Source of the DNA: Deltaproteobacteria bacterium
GTDB taxonomy: Bacteria > Myxococcota > Myxococcia > SLRQ01
Reading direction: 5' to 3'
Length of the DNA stretch: 53,731 bases
Assembly: GCA_007130885.1 (NCBI GenBank)
Contig: SLRQ01000053.1
Span: 1-53,731, forward strand
Of the stretch, positions 7,312 to 16,952 are shown piece by piece. The notes under the pieces are model-generated. The model was not told the origin of the DNA and ran no database searches. It saw only the letters and a program-made list of their open reading frames with translations. Made by a program: the position numbers and the translations under genes. The stretch's first letter is position 1. Each line of letters starts with the position of its first letter.

Positions 7312-8904
7312 TTACCCCTTGTCGCTCGTTGCCCTGAGAGCAACGTTGGGTTGAACGAGCCCGTATTTCTCGCACTTGGCTATGAGGTTGCTCCTACTCA
7401 TGCCCAGCTCTCTGGCTACGCGGGACTTGTTCCATCGGTATCGCATGAGAGATTGGTGGATCATCTCCCTTTCTAGGTTCTCTGTCGCTTTCTTGAGAGT
7501 CCCCGCAAACTTGGATGAGGTCAAGGAGCTTTGATTCGCCTCGTTCGCCGGCGGGGCTTGTATCGACAGGCCTTTATCCGGGATCGAGGTTTCGGCGCCC
7601 AAGACGATGAGGCGTTCCAGTTGGTGCTCCAGCTCTCGTATATTTCCAGGCCAGTGATGCTCGATGAGCTGCTCCATCTTGGTGGCGCCGAGGGTCTGTG
7701 GATGGCCGCTTGGAGAGTTTTTCCGAAAGAAGCTCTGTACCAGCAGCGGAATGTCTTGTCTTCGTTCACGAAGAGGAGGAAGACCGATCTCGATTACCGC
7801 GATGCGATAGTACAAGTCTTCCCTGAACTTCCCCTGGCGAACCAATTCGAGCAAGCTCCGCCGGCTTGCCGCGATTATCCGGACATCCACGCTTCGAACC
7901 GTGGTGCCGCCAACGGGCAAATAGGTTCCATCGATCAAGAAATTCAACACCTTGGCCTGGGCCCGCGGGCACAGATCCCCAACCTCATCAAGAAAAAGCG
8001 TTCCAGAGTCGGCGGCGCCGACAATGCCCTCCAACTCGGAATGAAAATCATCCCGAGAAGCCTTTGCGGCAGCTCCGAAGAAAGCTCTTTCGAACTCTTC
8101 ACCCTCGAGTACGGAGCAGTCCTGTACCAAGAAGACCTTGTTTCGACGGGAGCTTTGGTGGTGTATGACCCGGGCGACGAACTCCTTGCCGGTGCCGTTT
8201 TCCCCTTGGAGTAGAAGAGGGGTTTCAAAGGCGCTCACTTTTTCGACGAGATGTCGAACACGCCGGATTGACTCGCTCTCACCCACGATTGCATCGATGC
8301 GATACCGGTCCGGGCTTTGTCCGGCTCCCGTCGAGCTAATTTCTCCCGAATGGATCTCGGTTTCGAAAGCTGAGAGTTCATCAGCTCCGAACTCGAGCAG
8401 ATCGCGCAGCTTCTCCACCTCCTCGGACGAGAGCACCGGCAGACGTTGGATGGCACGGTCTAGGTCGGTGGCCGCCGGGTTTAGGGTGCGAGTTCGCTTC
8501 TTGAGCTGCTCTTCCTGCCCAGGGGTGGGTCTTTCCCTTGCGAATCCATCGACGAAGATGAACCCCTTGTACTTCCCCCCTACCACGATAGGGCCCCCGA
8601 CAGCGGTGAAGCCTAGATGGCAGTCATGAAACAGACACCTTCTGGGCTTCTTACTTGCCTGAAACTTCCTACCCAGCACCTTCAAGGATTCTTGGCAACG
8701 CTTGAATCCTTTTCTAGAGAATAGTGAAAGACGGCAGAAGTCGTTGTTTGGCGGAATGATTCTTCCCGCGGAGTGGTCGACCACATGACCGGTCCGGTCA
8801 GCAAAGGCAAGCTCGAGGCCCCACCATTTTCTGATGACGTCCTTCAGCATGATGATGGAGTGCAGGCTCTCGTATCTCTCGTGGTCCAACATCGCCATCT
8901 TCAT
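7312..8904 (-). CDS. PocR-domain, sigma-54-family AAA+ transcriptional regulator with degenerate GAFTGA
   Basis: A 530-aa regulator. Residues ~10-130 form a PocR-type sensor with Cys57, Cys70, Cys90 and Cys95-His96, which may bind a metal or small ligand. The AAA+ domain runs from ~205 to 430: Walker A GENGTGKE at 234-241 and Walker B GTLFLDE at 301-307. The loop where GAFTGA contacts sigma-54 is replaced by GAAAKAS around 277-283. A Fis-type helix-turn-helix ends the protein (~487-520). Family members without GAFTGA, such as TyrR, work with sigma-70 or as repressors; that is likely here. It is the first gene of an operon with the hydrolase and diverges from the cation transporter gene. Confidence 0.85.
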   Translation of the reverse strand: MKMAMLDHERYESLHSIIMLKDVIRKWWGLELAFADRTGHVVDHSAGRIIPPNNDFCRLSLFSRKGFKRCQESLKVLGRKFQASKKPRRCLFHDCHLGFTAVGGPIVVGGKYKGFIFVDGFARERPTPGQEEQLKKRTRTLNPAATDLDRAIQRLPVLSSEEVEKLRDLLEFGADELSAFETEIHSGEISSTGAGQSPDRYRIDAIVGESESIRRVRHLVEKVSAFETPLLLQGENGTGKEFVARVIHHQSSRRNKVFLVQDCSVLEGEEFERAFFGAAAKASRDDFHSELEGIVGAADSGTLFLDEVGDLCPRAQAKVLNFLIDGTYLPVGGTTVRSVDVRIIAASRRSLLELVRQGKFREDLYYRIAVIEIGLPPLRERRQDIPLLVQSFFRKNSPSGHPQTLGATKMEQLIEHHWPGNIRELEHQLERLIVLGAETSIPDKGLSIQAPPANEANQSSLTSSKFAGTLKKATENLEREMIHQSLMRYRWNKSRVARELGMSRSNLIAKCEKYGLVQPNVALRATSDKG

Positions 8905-8997
8905 GATCCCCGTAATACTAGCACTGTTTGATTCCCCATGGTGTGGTACGAGGGGTTGCCTTGCAATGAAAGACCGATCTTGGAGTCAAAGGTGAGT

Positions 8998-9993
8998 ATG
9001 CATTGCAAGAAAGACAAAAACCCCGCTTCCTGGCGCCAACCGCGAGGAGGGGACCATCGTCGCAGCGAGAGGCGAAACCTCTTTCGCGCGCTCATGCTGA
9101 CCACCACGGTTTTGGTGGTGGTGGCAGCCGGTGGAATGATCTCCGGATCCCTGGCCCTGCTGTCCGATGCGGGCCACATGCTAACCGATGTTTCATCCCT
9201 CGGGTTGGCTCTGCTTGCAATCAGGTTGGCAGCCAGGCCCCATTGCTCGAAAAAGACGTATGGGTGGCATCGGTTGGAGATCCTGGCGGCTTTGGCGAAC
9301 GGGGTCGCACTCATGGTCGTGGCGGGCGTCATAGTGCGGGAGGCCGTGCTCCGTCTTCGCGATGTGCCTGAGATTCACTCCTCCATCATGATGATTGTGG
9401 CCGGAGTGGGCCTCGTCGCGAACTTGGCCGGTCTCTGGTTTCTCCACCGTGATCGCCACGGTAGCCTCAATGTCAGGGGAGCCTTTCTCCACATTTTGTC
9501 CGACGCCTTATCGTCGACCGCGATTCTAGTGGGCGGAGTCATCATTCACTTCACGGGCTTGTTCGTGATCGATCCGCTGCTCTCGCTCTTTATCTCCATG
9601 GTTATCGTGCTGGGAGCCGGCAGATTGGTCTGGGAGGCGGTAGACGTTCTCCTCGAGGCTACTCCGAGTCACATCGACCATGGAGAAGTACAACGTGCAA
9701 TCAACGAGATCGACGGTGTGAGGGATGTTCACGATCTCCATATTTGGACGATTACGAGCGGCATGTATGCCCTCTCTACACATGTGGTGGTATCGTCGGA
9801 TCGCATAAGAGAGAGTGACGAGATTTTGACGAGAATCAAGGAGTGTCTCTTGCACGAGTTCTCTATCGGCCACACCACGGTACAAATAGAAACCGACGGC
9901 TACCGGCACGTCGGTGTCATATGCGTCGAGAACCGAGATGACGGGGTTGATTCGGGAATAGTCGTGGATAAAAGAGAGCCTGTCTTCAAGTAG
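8998..9993 (+). CDS. Cation diffusion facilitator (CzcD/ZitB family) metal exporter
   Basis: A 331-aa inner-membrane protein with six transmembrane helices and a C-terminal cytoplasmic domain. The transport site residues are present: Asp57-X2-His60-X3-Asp64 in helix 2 (SDAGHMLTD) and His165-X3-Asp169 in helix 5 (HILSD). These HD/HD pairs favour Zn2+, Cd2+ or Co2+ exchanged for protons. The His-rich loop is short (HRDRHGS). The ATG at 8998 is preferred because AAAGGTGAG precedes it and the start at 8938 would add a non-conserved stretch. The divergent PocR regulator might control it, but no operator was recognised. Confidence 0.9.
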   Translation: MHCKKDKNPASWRQPRGGDHRRSERRNLFRALMLTTTVLVVVAAGGMISGSLALLSDAGHMLTDVSSLGLALLAIRLAARPHCSKKTYGWHRLEILAALANGVALMVVAGVIVREAVLRLRDVPEIHSSIMMIVAGVGLVANLAGLWFLHRDRHGSLNVRGAFLHILSDALSSTAILVGGVIIHFTGLFVIDPLLSLFISMVIVLGAGRLVWEAVDVLLEATPSHIDHGEVQRAINEIDGVRDVHDLHIWTITSGMYALSTHVVVSSDRIRESDEILTRIKECLLHEFSIGHTTVQIETDGYRHVGVICVENRDDGVDSGIVVDKREPVFK

Positions 9994-10027
9994 GACGTGC
10001 GCCGAGGGGAACAATGAGGATCGAAGG

Positions 10028-10582
10028 ATGCGAGTCATTGGCGGGACAGCGAAGGGACGCCTTATTAGAGCGCCGCGCGGCTTGGGGACTCGTCCTACAT
10101 CCGGCAGAGTGCGAAAGACTCTTTTCGATGTTCTAGGGCAAAGATGTGATGGTTGGGTCGTGCTCGATCTATTCGCGGGGAGCGGGTCTCTAGGACTGGA
10201 AGCCCTGTCTAGAGGCGCGTCGAGATGCGTTTTCGTCGAAAGCAGTCGAAACGTGACCAGAACCCTGCGGCGAAACATCGAACATCTCGGTTTTGCACCC
10301 AAAGCCATGGTGGAACATGGTGACGCACTTGCCTTGGAGCGGTGGGCGGCGCATGGGCCGTTTCATCTCGTGCTTGCTGATCCGCCATATCGACGGGGCC
10401 TTTCCGACTTGTTGGGGGGAATCGACGAGCTGGGTTCCCGTCTTCTCGAACCCGGTGCCCGTGTCGTGCTAGAACACGACCGCCGAGAGGATACACCATC
10501 CGAGCTGGTTGCCCTTGCCGCGATCGATAGCCGGCGGTTTGGAGACACCATGCTCTCATTTTTTCGATATGAAGAGGACTGA
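10028..10582 (+). CDS. rsmD: 16S rRNA (guanine-966-N2)-methyltransferase RsmD
   Basis: A 184-aa Rossmann methyltransferase of normal length for RsmD. The N-terminal MRVIGG and [15 protein letters not shown] motif and the SAM-binding [10 protein letters not shown] at ~47-56 are typical. The catalytic ADPPY motif lies at ~118. It methylates G966 of 16S rRNA in the 30S subunit. It is followed 2 bp later by coaD, the usual rsmD-coaD pairing in bacteria. Confidence 0.95.
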   Translation: MRVIGGTAKGRLIRAPRGLGTRPTSGRVRKTLFDVLGQRCDGWVVLDLFAGSGSLGLEALSRGASRCVFVESSRNVTRTLRRNIEHLGFAPKAMVEHGDALALERWAAHGPFHLVLADPPYRRGLSDLLGGIDELGSRLLEPGARVVLEHDRREDTPSELVALAAIDSRRFGDTMLSFFRYEED

Positions 10583-10584
10583 GA

Positions 10585-11076
10585 ATGAGGCACGCAATCT
10601 ACCCCGGCTCTTTCGATCCGGTCACTAACGGTCACTTGGCCATAGTTGATCGCGGGCTGCGCTTGTTCGATCGCTTGATCGTGGCGGTAGCTAGGAACAG
10701 CGCTAAAAGACCGCTTTTCACTGTCGAGGAAAGACTGGAAATATTGCGTGGGACGTTGAAAGAACGACCTCGTGTCGAAATAGACGCCTTCGAAGGTTTG
10801 CTCGTCGACTACTGTAAGCATCGTGGAACTCACACGGTCTTGCGCGGCCTTCGCGCCGTCTCCGATTTCGAGTACGAGTTTCAAATGGCGAACATGAACC
10901 GAAAGCTCGATCCCAGCTTCGATAGCGTGTTCTTGATGACGGGCGAGGAGCATTTCTACATCTCGAGTCAGTTTGTCAGGGAAGTAGCCATGTTTGGAGG
11001 GGACGTATCCTGCCTGGTGCCGTCCACGGTTCAAGAGCGGCTCAGGCACAAGTACGGCCAAGGAAAGGCGAAATGA
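10585..11076 (+). CDS. coaD: Phosphopantetheine adenylyltransferase CoaD
   Basis: A 163-aa protein of standard length. It carries the nucleotidyltransferase signature [12 protein letters not shown] (His18) and the C-terminal ISSQFVRE motif. It transfers AMP to 4'-phosphopantetheine, the penultimate step of coenzyme A synthesis. The start lies 2 bp after rsmD and its TGA overlaps the next ATG (ATGA), so rsmD, coaD and the aminotransferase are one operon. Confidence 0.97.
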   Translation: MRHAIYPGSFDPVTNGHLAIVDRGLRLFDRLIVAVARNSAKRPLFTVEERLEILRGTLKERPRVEIDAFEGLLVDYCKHRGTHTVLRGLRAVSDFEYEFQMANMNRKLDPSFDSVFLMTGEEHFYISSQFVREVAMFGGDVSCLVPSTVQERLRHKYGQGKAK

Positions 11077-12275
11077 TAAGATTGTCTCATCGAGTAGGAT
11101 CAGCGGAGCCTTCGGCCACCTTGGAGGTCGCCGCGAAGGCTCGAGAGCTGGTAGGCCGCGGTATCGACGTGGTCACATTCGCCACCGGCGAGCCCGATTT
11201 CGATACGCCCCGTCACGTTCGAAAGGCGGCAGCCGAGGCTCTGGAGGCGGGCGCCACTCGATATCCGCCGCTGGCAGGTTTGCCGGAGCTCCGCCAGGCG
11301 GTAGTCCGGCGGATGGAGGAGGACCACGGGCTGCTTTACTCCGCCGATCAGGTGCTGGTGACCGTGGGTGCCAAGCAAGCGATATACAACCTTTGCCAGG
11401 CAGTGCTGGAGGAAGGTGATGAAGCCGTGATCCTGGCGCCGTACTGGGTAAGCTATCCCGAGGTAGTCCGTCTGGCAGGGGCGGAGCCGGTAATGGTTCC
11501 CTCGGACTTCGAGGATGGTTTCGTGCCGAGATTGGACCGGATCGAGGCATCACTGAACGAGAACACTCGGCTCATAATGCTCAACACACCAAGCAATCCG
11601 GCGGGCGCAGTCTACCCCAGGAGGACTCTCGAAGGCTTGGCAGACTTGCTCAGGTGTTATCCGAAAGTAGTCGTGGTTACCGACGACATCTACTCCAGGA
11701 TCTTGTTCGACGGAGGCAGCTTCGAGAATCTGGCGATGGCGGCGCCTGATCTTCGCCACCGCATAGTCATTGTCGATGGAGTCTCCAAGGCTTTCGCAAT
11801 GACCGGCTGGCGTGTGGGCTGGGCCGTTGGGCCGGGTCATCTCTTGGATCCCATGAAGCTGATACTTGGGCAATCGACCAGTGGAGCCACCACGTTCGCG
11901 CAGGCTGGAGCTGTTGCGGCCCTGGAGGGAGACCAAAGTGTGGTCGATGAAATGGTCGCCGAGTTTTCGAGGCGACGGGATCACATGGTTTCGAGGCTCG
12001 AAGCCTTGGAAGGTATCTCCTGTCGAGCGCCTTCCGGGGCATTCTATGCTTTGCCCGATGTCAGAGGGCTGCTTGGTAGAAGCTACGGCAATGACCGGGT
12101 CATTGCCAGCAGCGGAGACATCGCTCGTTTACTCATCGAGGAGCAAGCGGTTGCCGTGGTGGATGGGGCTCCCTTCGGCGCTGAAGGATTCGTTCGCCTA
12201 TCATTTGCGACCTCGATGGAGCGAATAGACGAAGGCATTGATCGAATAGAGAGCTTCGTATCCAAGCTGAACTGA
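11073..12275 (+). CDS. Class I aminotransferase, aspartate aminotransferase (AspB) type
   Basis: A 400-aa PLP enzyme of fold type I. Lys239 in [17 protein letters not shown] is the PLP-binding lysine; NTPSNPAG at ~171 and the C-terminal VRLSFA with its substrate-carboxylate Arg are present. The YPPLAG segment and overall length match subgroup I-gamma/AspB-like aspartate or aromatic/prephenate aminotransferases of bacteria. Substrate range cannot be settled from sequence. It is the last gene of the rsmD-coaD operon, starting within the coaD stop. It converges with the next gene after 5 bp, with no terminator seen. Confidence 0.9.
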   Translation: MIRLSHRVGSAEPSATLEVAAKARELVGRGIDVVTFATGEPDFDTPRHVRKAAAEALEAGATRYPPLAGLPELRQAVVRRMEEDHGLLYSADQVLVTVGAKQAIYNLCQAVLEEGDEAVILAPYWVSYPEVVRLAGAEPVMVPSDFEDGFVPRLDRIEASLNENTRLIMLNTPSNPAGAVYPRRTLEGLADLLRCYPKVVVVTDDIYSRILFDGGSFENLAMAAPDLRHRIVIVDGVSKAFAMTGWRVGWAVGPGHLLDPMKLILGQSTSGATTFAQAGAVAALEGDQSVVDEMVAEFSRRRDHMVSRLEALEGISCRAPSGAFYALPDVRGLLGRSYGNDRVIASSGDIARLLIEEQAVAVVDGAPFGAEGFVRLSFATSMERIDEGIDRIESFVSKLN

Positions 12276-12280
12276 AGGGC

Positions 12281-12892
12281 TTACTCGGAGTAGGCCACTG
12301 CTCTCCAGACGCCGCCCTCTTCTCGGAACACAGCTGCGTAGCCGTGTCCGCCGAGATTCGCCACCACGATCCAGGCATCGTCGAGGTCGATATCTCCCAT
12401 TCTTTCGGGGGGAGGTCCGTACTTCTCGATTATCTTCTCGGCGGGAAAAGCACGGACTCCATAGAAGCTCGAGCGCGAGAGGTCGGTTTGTCGGAAAGCC
12501 TCGCGAAGTCGTCGAGTGAGCTCGGACCGGGTATCCACGATTAGCCCATCGAGGTTGAACGGAAACGCCGATACCTCCGCGACGGCTTCGGGAACTCCGG
12601 CGATGAGTGCCTGGAAAAAGAGCAGGGCGGTGGCTCGAAAGGCTTCGTCGGGATAAGCCTTGATCTCAACGCTCTCTTCCTCGCTTCTGTCTTTCGACCC
12701 TTCGCTTGGCGCTCCGTTTTCGTCAGCGCTGATAGCCGAAAGGTGGACGACAGCCAGAAAGACGACGATACCCGCCCGCCCGAGAACTCGGTTTAGATGA
12801 TTCTCTAGTGGTGCGGTAGTTCGCCGCGGCAACCGAGCGGAATACCAAGGTGGGGTCTGACCGGTACGAATAGCTGCTGGCTGTGAGTTCAT
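12281..12892 (-). CDS. Exported or membrane-anchored protein of unknown function
   Basis: A 203-aa protein with a long polar N-terminus, one hydrophobic segment (IVVFLAVVHLSAISA, about residues 41-55) and a soluble domain. The segment is followed by DEN, so it could be a signal peptide cleaved after SA if the true start lies lower, perhaps at a TTG or GTG near residue 34-36. The C-terminal portion (DDAWIVVANLGGHGYAAVFREEGGVWRAV) looks like a small NTF2-like or DUF4878-like fold. No function can be named. Confidence 0.55.
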   Translation of the reverse strand: MNSQPAAIRTGQTPPWYSARLPRRTTAPLENHLNRVLGRAGIVVFLAVVHLSAISADENGAPSEGSKDRSEEESVEIKAYPDEAFRATALLFFQALIAGVPEAVAEVSAFPFNLDGLIVDTRSELTRRLREAFRQTDLSRSSFYGVRAFPAEKIIEKYGPPPERMGDIDLDDAWIVVANLGGHGYAAVFREEGGVWRAVAYSE

Positions 12893-13079
12893 GACGGGGC
12901 CGGAACGTGAGGCTCTTCTGTTTCAAAGATGACCTGCTACGTGCCCGCAGGTCAAGGCTGTTCAACGGCTTGGGTAACTCTTGAGGCCTTGACCAATGTG
13001 TCCAAATGACCGTAGCTTCCCGCCTCACTCTTGATTGGGATCATCAAATAACGTTTATCCATGCTCGAGGAGCAGCGAA

Positions 13080-13502
13080 ATGGACGATTCGACTAAGGAA
13101 ACCAACGAAACGCGGGAGCCGGCAACCGGAAGGCCCGCGGACACTCCCCCAGCGAACACTCAGCCGGGTACCATGAAGCAGGATCCGGTCATGATCTTTC
13201 TCGCTTACTTCGGTATCTTCGCCCTGATTCCCTACCTGACGGTAAAGGACAACGACTTCGTCCGGTGGCATGCAAAGCAAGGGCTTACCTACCTCGTTGC
13301 GTCAGTGGCCCTGTTCATTGCCTTGATTATCGTCAGTGTCGTGCTCGCCTTCATTCCGTACCTAGGGGCCCTGTTGAGCACTCTGATCTGGCTGATCGTT
13401 CCACTGGGCCTAATGGCGCTGTGGGTAATCGCTCTGGTAAAGGCCTTTGGCGGCGAAAGGTGGAAGATTCCACTTGTCGGCGATCTCGCCGAAAAATGGT
13501 AG
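13080..13502 (+). CDS. DUF4870-family (Tic20-like) membrane protein
   Basis: A 140-aa protein with a polar Thr/Pro-rich N-terminus (1-35) and three or four hydrophobic segments. The family hallmark FVRWHAKQGL lies at ~61-70 after the first segment. Members are common in Gram-positive and deltaproteobacterial genomes and have no established function. The ATG at 13080 has AGGAG upstream; an earlier in-frame start at 13035 has none. It is apparently monocistronic. Confidence 0.8.
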   Translation: MDDSTKETNETREPATGRPADTPPANTQPGTMKQDPVMIFLAYFGIFALIPYLTVKDNDFVRWHAKQGLTYLVASVALFIALIIVSVVLAFIPYLGALLSTLIWLIVPLGLMALWVIALVKAFGGERWKIPLVGDLAEKW

Positions 13503-13534
13503 ATCTTAGCTGGAAGTAACGAGAAGGAGGGTGC

Positions 13535-13825
13535 CTAGAACTCGTCCTCGTCCAGATCTTCCTCTTCCTCGTCGTCCGCTTCGTCTATGGTGTCATAGAC
13601 CTGGGGCCGGTCCTCGGCGCTGTCAAGATCCAGTCGGACATGGAAGCCTCGAAGCCGGCTCGCCGTCGCCAGTAGCTCTTCCGCCGCGCCGGCCACATCG
13701 GCCACTTGCGTCGGGTCGGCTTCTTCGCCGCAATCAGGACAAACAATGTTTGGCTCGTCGGCTAGATCGGCGATCTCCGACTCAACGCTGCCACCACAAT
13801 TCTTGCAAGAAAACTCTAGGTCCAT
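13535..13825 (-). CDS. Small zinc-ribbon protein with acidic tail
   Basis: A 96-aa protein. Cys7-X2-Cys10 (CKNC) and CPDC near residue 29 form a zinc ribbon of the rubredoxin-like, CxxC-X18-CxxC kind. The C-terminus ends in an Asp/Glu run. It is likely a small nucleic-acid- or protein-binding factor; no specific role is known. The ATG at 13825 is used; a TTG at 13861 would add 12 residues, and neither has a good Shine-Dalgarno. Confidence 0.65.
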   Translation of the reverse strand: MDLEFSCKNCGGSVESEIADLADEPNIVCPDCGEEADPTQVADVAGAAEELLATASRLRGFHVRLDLDSAEDRPQVYDTIDEADDEEEEDLDEDEF

Positions 13826-14281
13826 GAGTTGGCGGATAAGGTGTTGCGCCGCCCTTGTCAAGAACGTTCGCGCCTGAGCTATCCCCTCTATCGTCCGAGT
13901 TGCTTGGTAGAGGAATCCCGAGGTATTTCGATCGCTTGGGGTTCAATCTGAAGGCGAGGAAGAAATGGAGTGCAAAGTAGGCCGGTTTGAATTAGGCATC
14001 CGGCGAGTTTGTACTTTTCTTCGAGCCGCGTGTGGGAGCGCGGAATGGCGCGCGCGGGTATGGCGAGCGGTTGTGTGGATAGCGGCCGGCAATCGTGGAC
14101 CGGCATGGGGCGAGCGGAGGCGCTTGACCCGCGCCTGCTCGGTCGCTAGAAGGACAACGCAACGTTTGCCGGAGCCGTTAGCTTCGAGAATGCTTTCGGT
14201 AAACAGTATGCCGGCGGTTCGATCCGGGCTCCAGCCCCGTATCGTTCGAGGTTCTGGGCCTTATGAAAACGAGGCAATCAC
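13826..14281. other. Intergenic region upstream of sucC
   Basis: These 456 bp hold no credible ORF. Apart from one possible sigma-70 promoter at 14124-14152, nothing was recognised. A T-arm-like string near 14213-14230 does not belong to a tRNA. Confidence 0.5.
14124..14152 (+). promoter_or_regulatory. Possible sigma-70 promoter of sucCD
   Basis: TTGACC, a 17-bp spacer, then TAGAAG. The -35 is close to consensus and the -10 is poor. It would leave a ~125-nt leader before sucC. Confidence 0.3.
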
Positions 14282-15448
14282 ATGAAGGTACATGAGTATC
14301 AGGCCAAGGAGATTCTGGGCCGGTTCGGTGTTCCAATCCTGGAGGGCCGGCTTGCCACAACTCCCGCGCAGGTGGAGGAGGCTGCATCGGCGCTCGGCGA
14401 AGTTGTCGCGGTAAAGGCTCAGATTCACGCCGGCGGCAGGGGCAAAGGCGGTGGAGTAAGGATCTGTAATGGCAAAAAAGAGGCCCGAAGCGCCGGCGAT
14501 GAGATTTTGGGCATGCGCCTCAAGACCCCACAGACGGGGCCGGGAGGTCAGCTCGTAAGAAAAGTGCTCGTCGAAGCGGGATGCGAGATTGCCGGTGAGC
14601 TGTACGCGGGAATCACACTCGATCGCGAACGCGGGCGCCTCGTGCTGATGGCCTCCACTGAGGGCGGGGTAGAGATCGAAGAGGTGGCGGCGCGGACTCC
14701 GGAGAAGATATTGAAGGCCGAGATTCATCCATGGCTTGGACTTCGGGCTTATCAGGCTCGCGAGTTGGCGAAGGGTCTTGGCTTGAACGCCGATCTCACA
14801 AAACAGTTCATTCGCTTTGCCACGGCCATGACCAAGGTCTTCGCCGAAACCGACGCTACTCTGGTAGAGGTCAACCCTCTGGTCATTACGGCCAAGGGAA
14901 AGCTCGTGGCTCTGGATGCGAAGATGAGCTTCGACGACAACGCGCTTTTCCGGCGACCCGAGATAGCCAAGCTCCGTGACCTCGACGAGGAGGATCCAAG
15001 AGAGGTGCAGGCCGCTGAGTATGATTTCTCCTACATCGGGCTCGATGGAAGCATTGGCTGCATGGTAAACGGCGCCGGTTTGGCCATGGCCACGATGGAC
15101 ATAATCAAGCTCCATGGTGGGGAGCCGGCCAACTTCCTGGATGTCGGCGGTGGAGCCTCGAAGGAAGCCGTAATGGGCGCCTTCCGGATCCTCTTGGGTG
15201 ACGAGAAGGTAAAGGCGGTTTTAGTGAACATCTTCGGCGGAATCATGAAGTGCGACGTAATCGCCGAAGGGGTTGTGGCCGCCGCGGGAGAAACAGGACT
15301 CTCCGTGCCGCTGGTATGCCGGCTCGAGGGAACAAACGTTGAGCGGGCAAGGAGAATATTGGCGGAGTCTACACTCGAGATCACGCCGGCCGACAGCATG
15401 GCCGATGCGGCGGCCAAGGTGGTTTCAGCGGTCAAGGAGCAAGACTGA
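14282..15448 (+). CDS. sucC: Succinyl-CoA synthetase (ADP-forming), beta subunit
   Basis: A 388-aa ATP-grasp protein of normal SucC length. It opens with the diagnostic [12 protein letters not shown] and has [15 protein letters not shown] (ATP-grasp) at ~41-55, a metal-binding VEVNPL at ~196 and [11 protein letters not shown] at ~318. With SucD it converts succinyl-CoA, ADP and phosphate to succinate, CoA and ATP in the TCA cycle. The TGA overlaps the sucD ATG by 1 nt (TGATG). Confidence 0.97.
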   Translation: MKVHEYQAKEILGRFGVPILEGRLATTPAQVEEAASALGEVVAVKAQIHAGGRGKGGGVRICNGKKEARSAGDEILGMRLKTPQTGPGGQLVRKVLVEAGCEIAGELYAGITLDRERGRLVLMASTEGGVEIEEVAARTPEKILKAEIHPWLGLRAYQARELAKGLGLNADLTKQFIRFATAMTKVFAETDATLVEVNPLVITAKGKLVALDAKMSFDDNALFRRPEIAKLRDLDEEDPREVQAAEYDFSYIGLDGSIGCMVNGAGLAMATMDIIKLHGGEPANFLDVGGGASKEAVMGAFRILLGDEKVKAVLVNIFGGIMKCDVIAEGVVAAAGETGLSVPLVCRLEGTNVERARRILAESTLEITPADSMADAAAKVVSAVKEQD

Positions 15449-16329
15449 TGGCGATTCTCGTTGACAAAAAGACGCGGGTGGTATGCCAGGGCATTACGGG
15501 CGGCGCGGGGTCATTCCACTGCGGCCAGATGCTGGAGTATGGAACAAGACTCGTTGCCGGGGTTACCCCCGGGAAAGGTGGCTCGAGGTTCAAGGAGACG
15601 GTTCCCATATTCGACACGGTAAGCGAAGCGGTTGCGGCTACCGACGCCGATGCATCGGTGATATTCGTTCCCGCTCCTTTCGCCGCCGACGCCATTCTCG
15701 AGGCGGCCGCCGCTGGAGTTCGTCTAGTGGTGTGTATTACCGAGGGCATTCCCGTTTTGGACATGGTCAAGGTCCGCGAGTATCTGAGGTCGTCCAAGAG
15801 TCTGCTTCTTGGTCCGAACTGCCCCGGTGTAATCACTCCAGAGCAGTGCAAGATAGGCATAATGCCCGGTCATATTCACGAGGAGGGGCGAGTAGGGGTC
15901 GTGTCTCGGTCGGGCACCTTGACTTACGAGGCGGTGGCTCAGCTTTGCGATGTGGGGCTCGGCCAGAGCACGGCCGTCGGTATCGGAGGAGACCCCATCC
16001 ATGGTCTCGGCTTCACGGATATCCTCGAGATGTTCAACGATGACCCTGAAACCGACGGGGTTGTCATGATAGGCGAGATCGGCGGCACGGATGAAGAGAA
16101 GGCGGCTGCCTGGATTCGAGAGAACATGAAAAAGCCGGTTGCTGGATTCATAGCCGGCCGCACGGCTCCGCCGGGTAAACGAATGGGGCACGCCGGCGCC
16201 ATCATCGCGGGAGGCAAAGGAACCGCTGATGAAAAAATAAGGGCCTTATTAGAGGCCGGCGTCACCGTGGCCGAATCACCGGCTGAGCTGGGTTCTACAA
16301 TGAGACGGGCTCTGGGAAAGTCTCGCTAG
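15448..16329 (+). CDS. sucD: Succinyl-CoA synthetase, alpha subunit
   Basis: A 293-aa protein of normal length. It has the CoA-binding Rossmann N-domain ([11 protein letters not shown] at 11-21) and the phosphohistidine loop GHAGAII with active-site His248. The SRSGTLTYE segment at 153-161 is typical. It forms the heterotetramer with SucC, to which it is translationally coupled. Confidence 0.97.
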   Translation: MAILVDKKTRVVCQGITGGAGSFHCGQMLEYGTRLVAGVTPGKGGSRFKETVPIFDTVSEAVAATDADASVIFVPAPFAADAILEAAAAGVRLVVCITEGIPVLDMVKVREYLRSSKSLLLGPNCPGVITPEQCKIGIMPGHIHEEGRVGVVSRSGTLTYEAVAQLCDVGLGQSTAVGIGGDPIHGLGFTDILEMFNDDPETDGVVMIGEIGGTDEEKAAAWIRENMKKPVAGFIAGRTAPPGKRMGHAGAIIAGGKGTADEKIRALLEAGVTVAESPAELGSTMRRALGKSR

Positions 16330-16420
16330 AACAGCCGGAGGAACACCTCGAGTCAACTTTCAGGGCGCTTGTGCTCGGCACGAGTCGCCCCCCCGAATTA
16401 ACGCACACAAGGAGCAAAGA

Positions 16421-16846
16421 GTGGCCAACGAACGTACCCTCGCGATCATCAAGCCGGATGGAGTAGAGAAGCACCGCATAGGTAGAATACTTGCACGCAT
16501 CGAGGAAGAGGGTTTTTCGGTTTGTGCAATGCGCATGACGCGGCTTTCCACAAGAGAGGCCGAGGGCTTTTATGCCGTGCATCGAGAGAAGCCCTTTTTC
16601 GGTTCTCTCGTGAAGTTCATGACCCGCGGCCCCGTGGTGCTCATGGTCCTCGAGCGTGAAGGGGCGATCGCGAAGTGGCGGGAGGTCATGGGCGCGACCA
16701 ACCCCGAGAACGCCGACGAGGGGACGCTACGCAGGGAACATGCAAGCTCCCTCGAGGAGAACACGGTCCATGGGTCGGATGCGCCGGACACGGCGAGCTT
16801 CGAGATTGGCTGGTTCTTTAGGGAGAGTGAGCTTCTCTCGACCTGA
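16421..16846 (+). CDS. ndk: Nucleoside diphosphate kinase
   Basis: A 141-aa protein that balances nucleoside di- and triphosphate pools. The [12 protein letters not shown] start and the active-site His117 in NTVHGSD are diagnostic. It starts with GTG, preceded by AAGGAG. It lies 91 bp after sucD, the same order as in many deltaproteobacteria. Confidence 0.96.
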   Translation: MANERTLAIIKPDGVEKHRIGRILARIEEEGFSVCAMRMTRLSTREAEGFYAVHREKPFFGSLVKFMTRGPVVLMVLEREGAIAKWREVMGATNPENADEGTLRREHASSLEENTVHGSDAPDTASFEIGWFFRESELLST

Positions 16847-16952
16847 TTGACCGTTCCGGCGGATAAGGCTGGAAGCAGTAAGCCCTCGCCGGCGTTGTGT
16901 ATATCGGTATAGCGTTGTTATCTTGGCGGGGCGGCATTGCTCCGCCCAACCG

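Noticed and set aside
8944..8959. TGGTACG-AGGGG-TTGC upstream of the cation transporter as a sigma-54 promoter
   Set aside because: The spacing between GG and GC is 11 nt rather than 10.
14213..14230. T-arm-like GGTTCGATCC as part of a tRNA
   Set aside because: The flanking bases do not pair as a T stem and no acceptor, D or anticodon arms are found.
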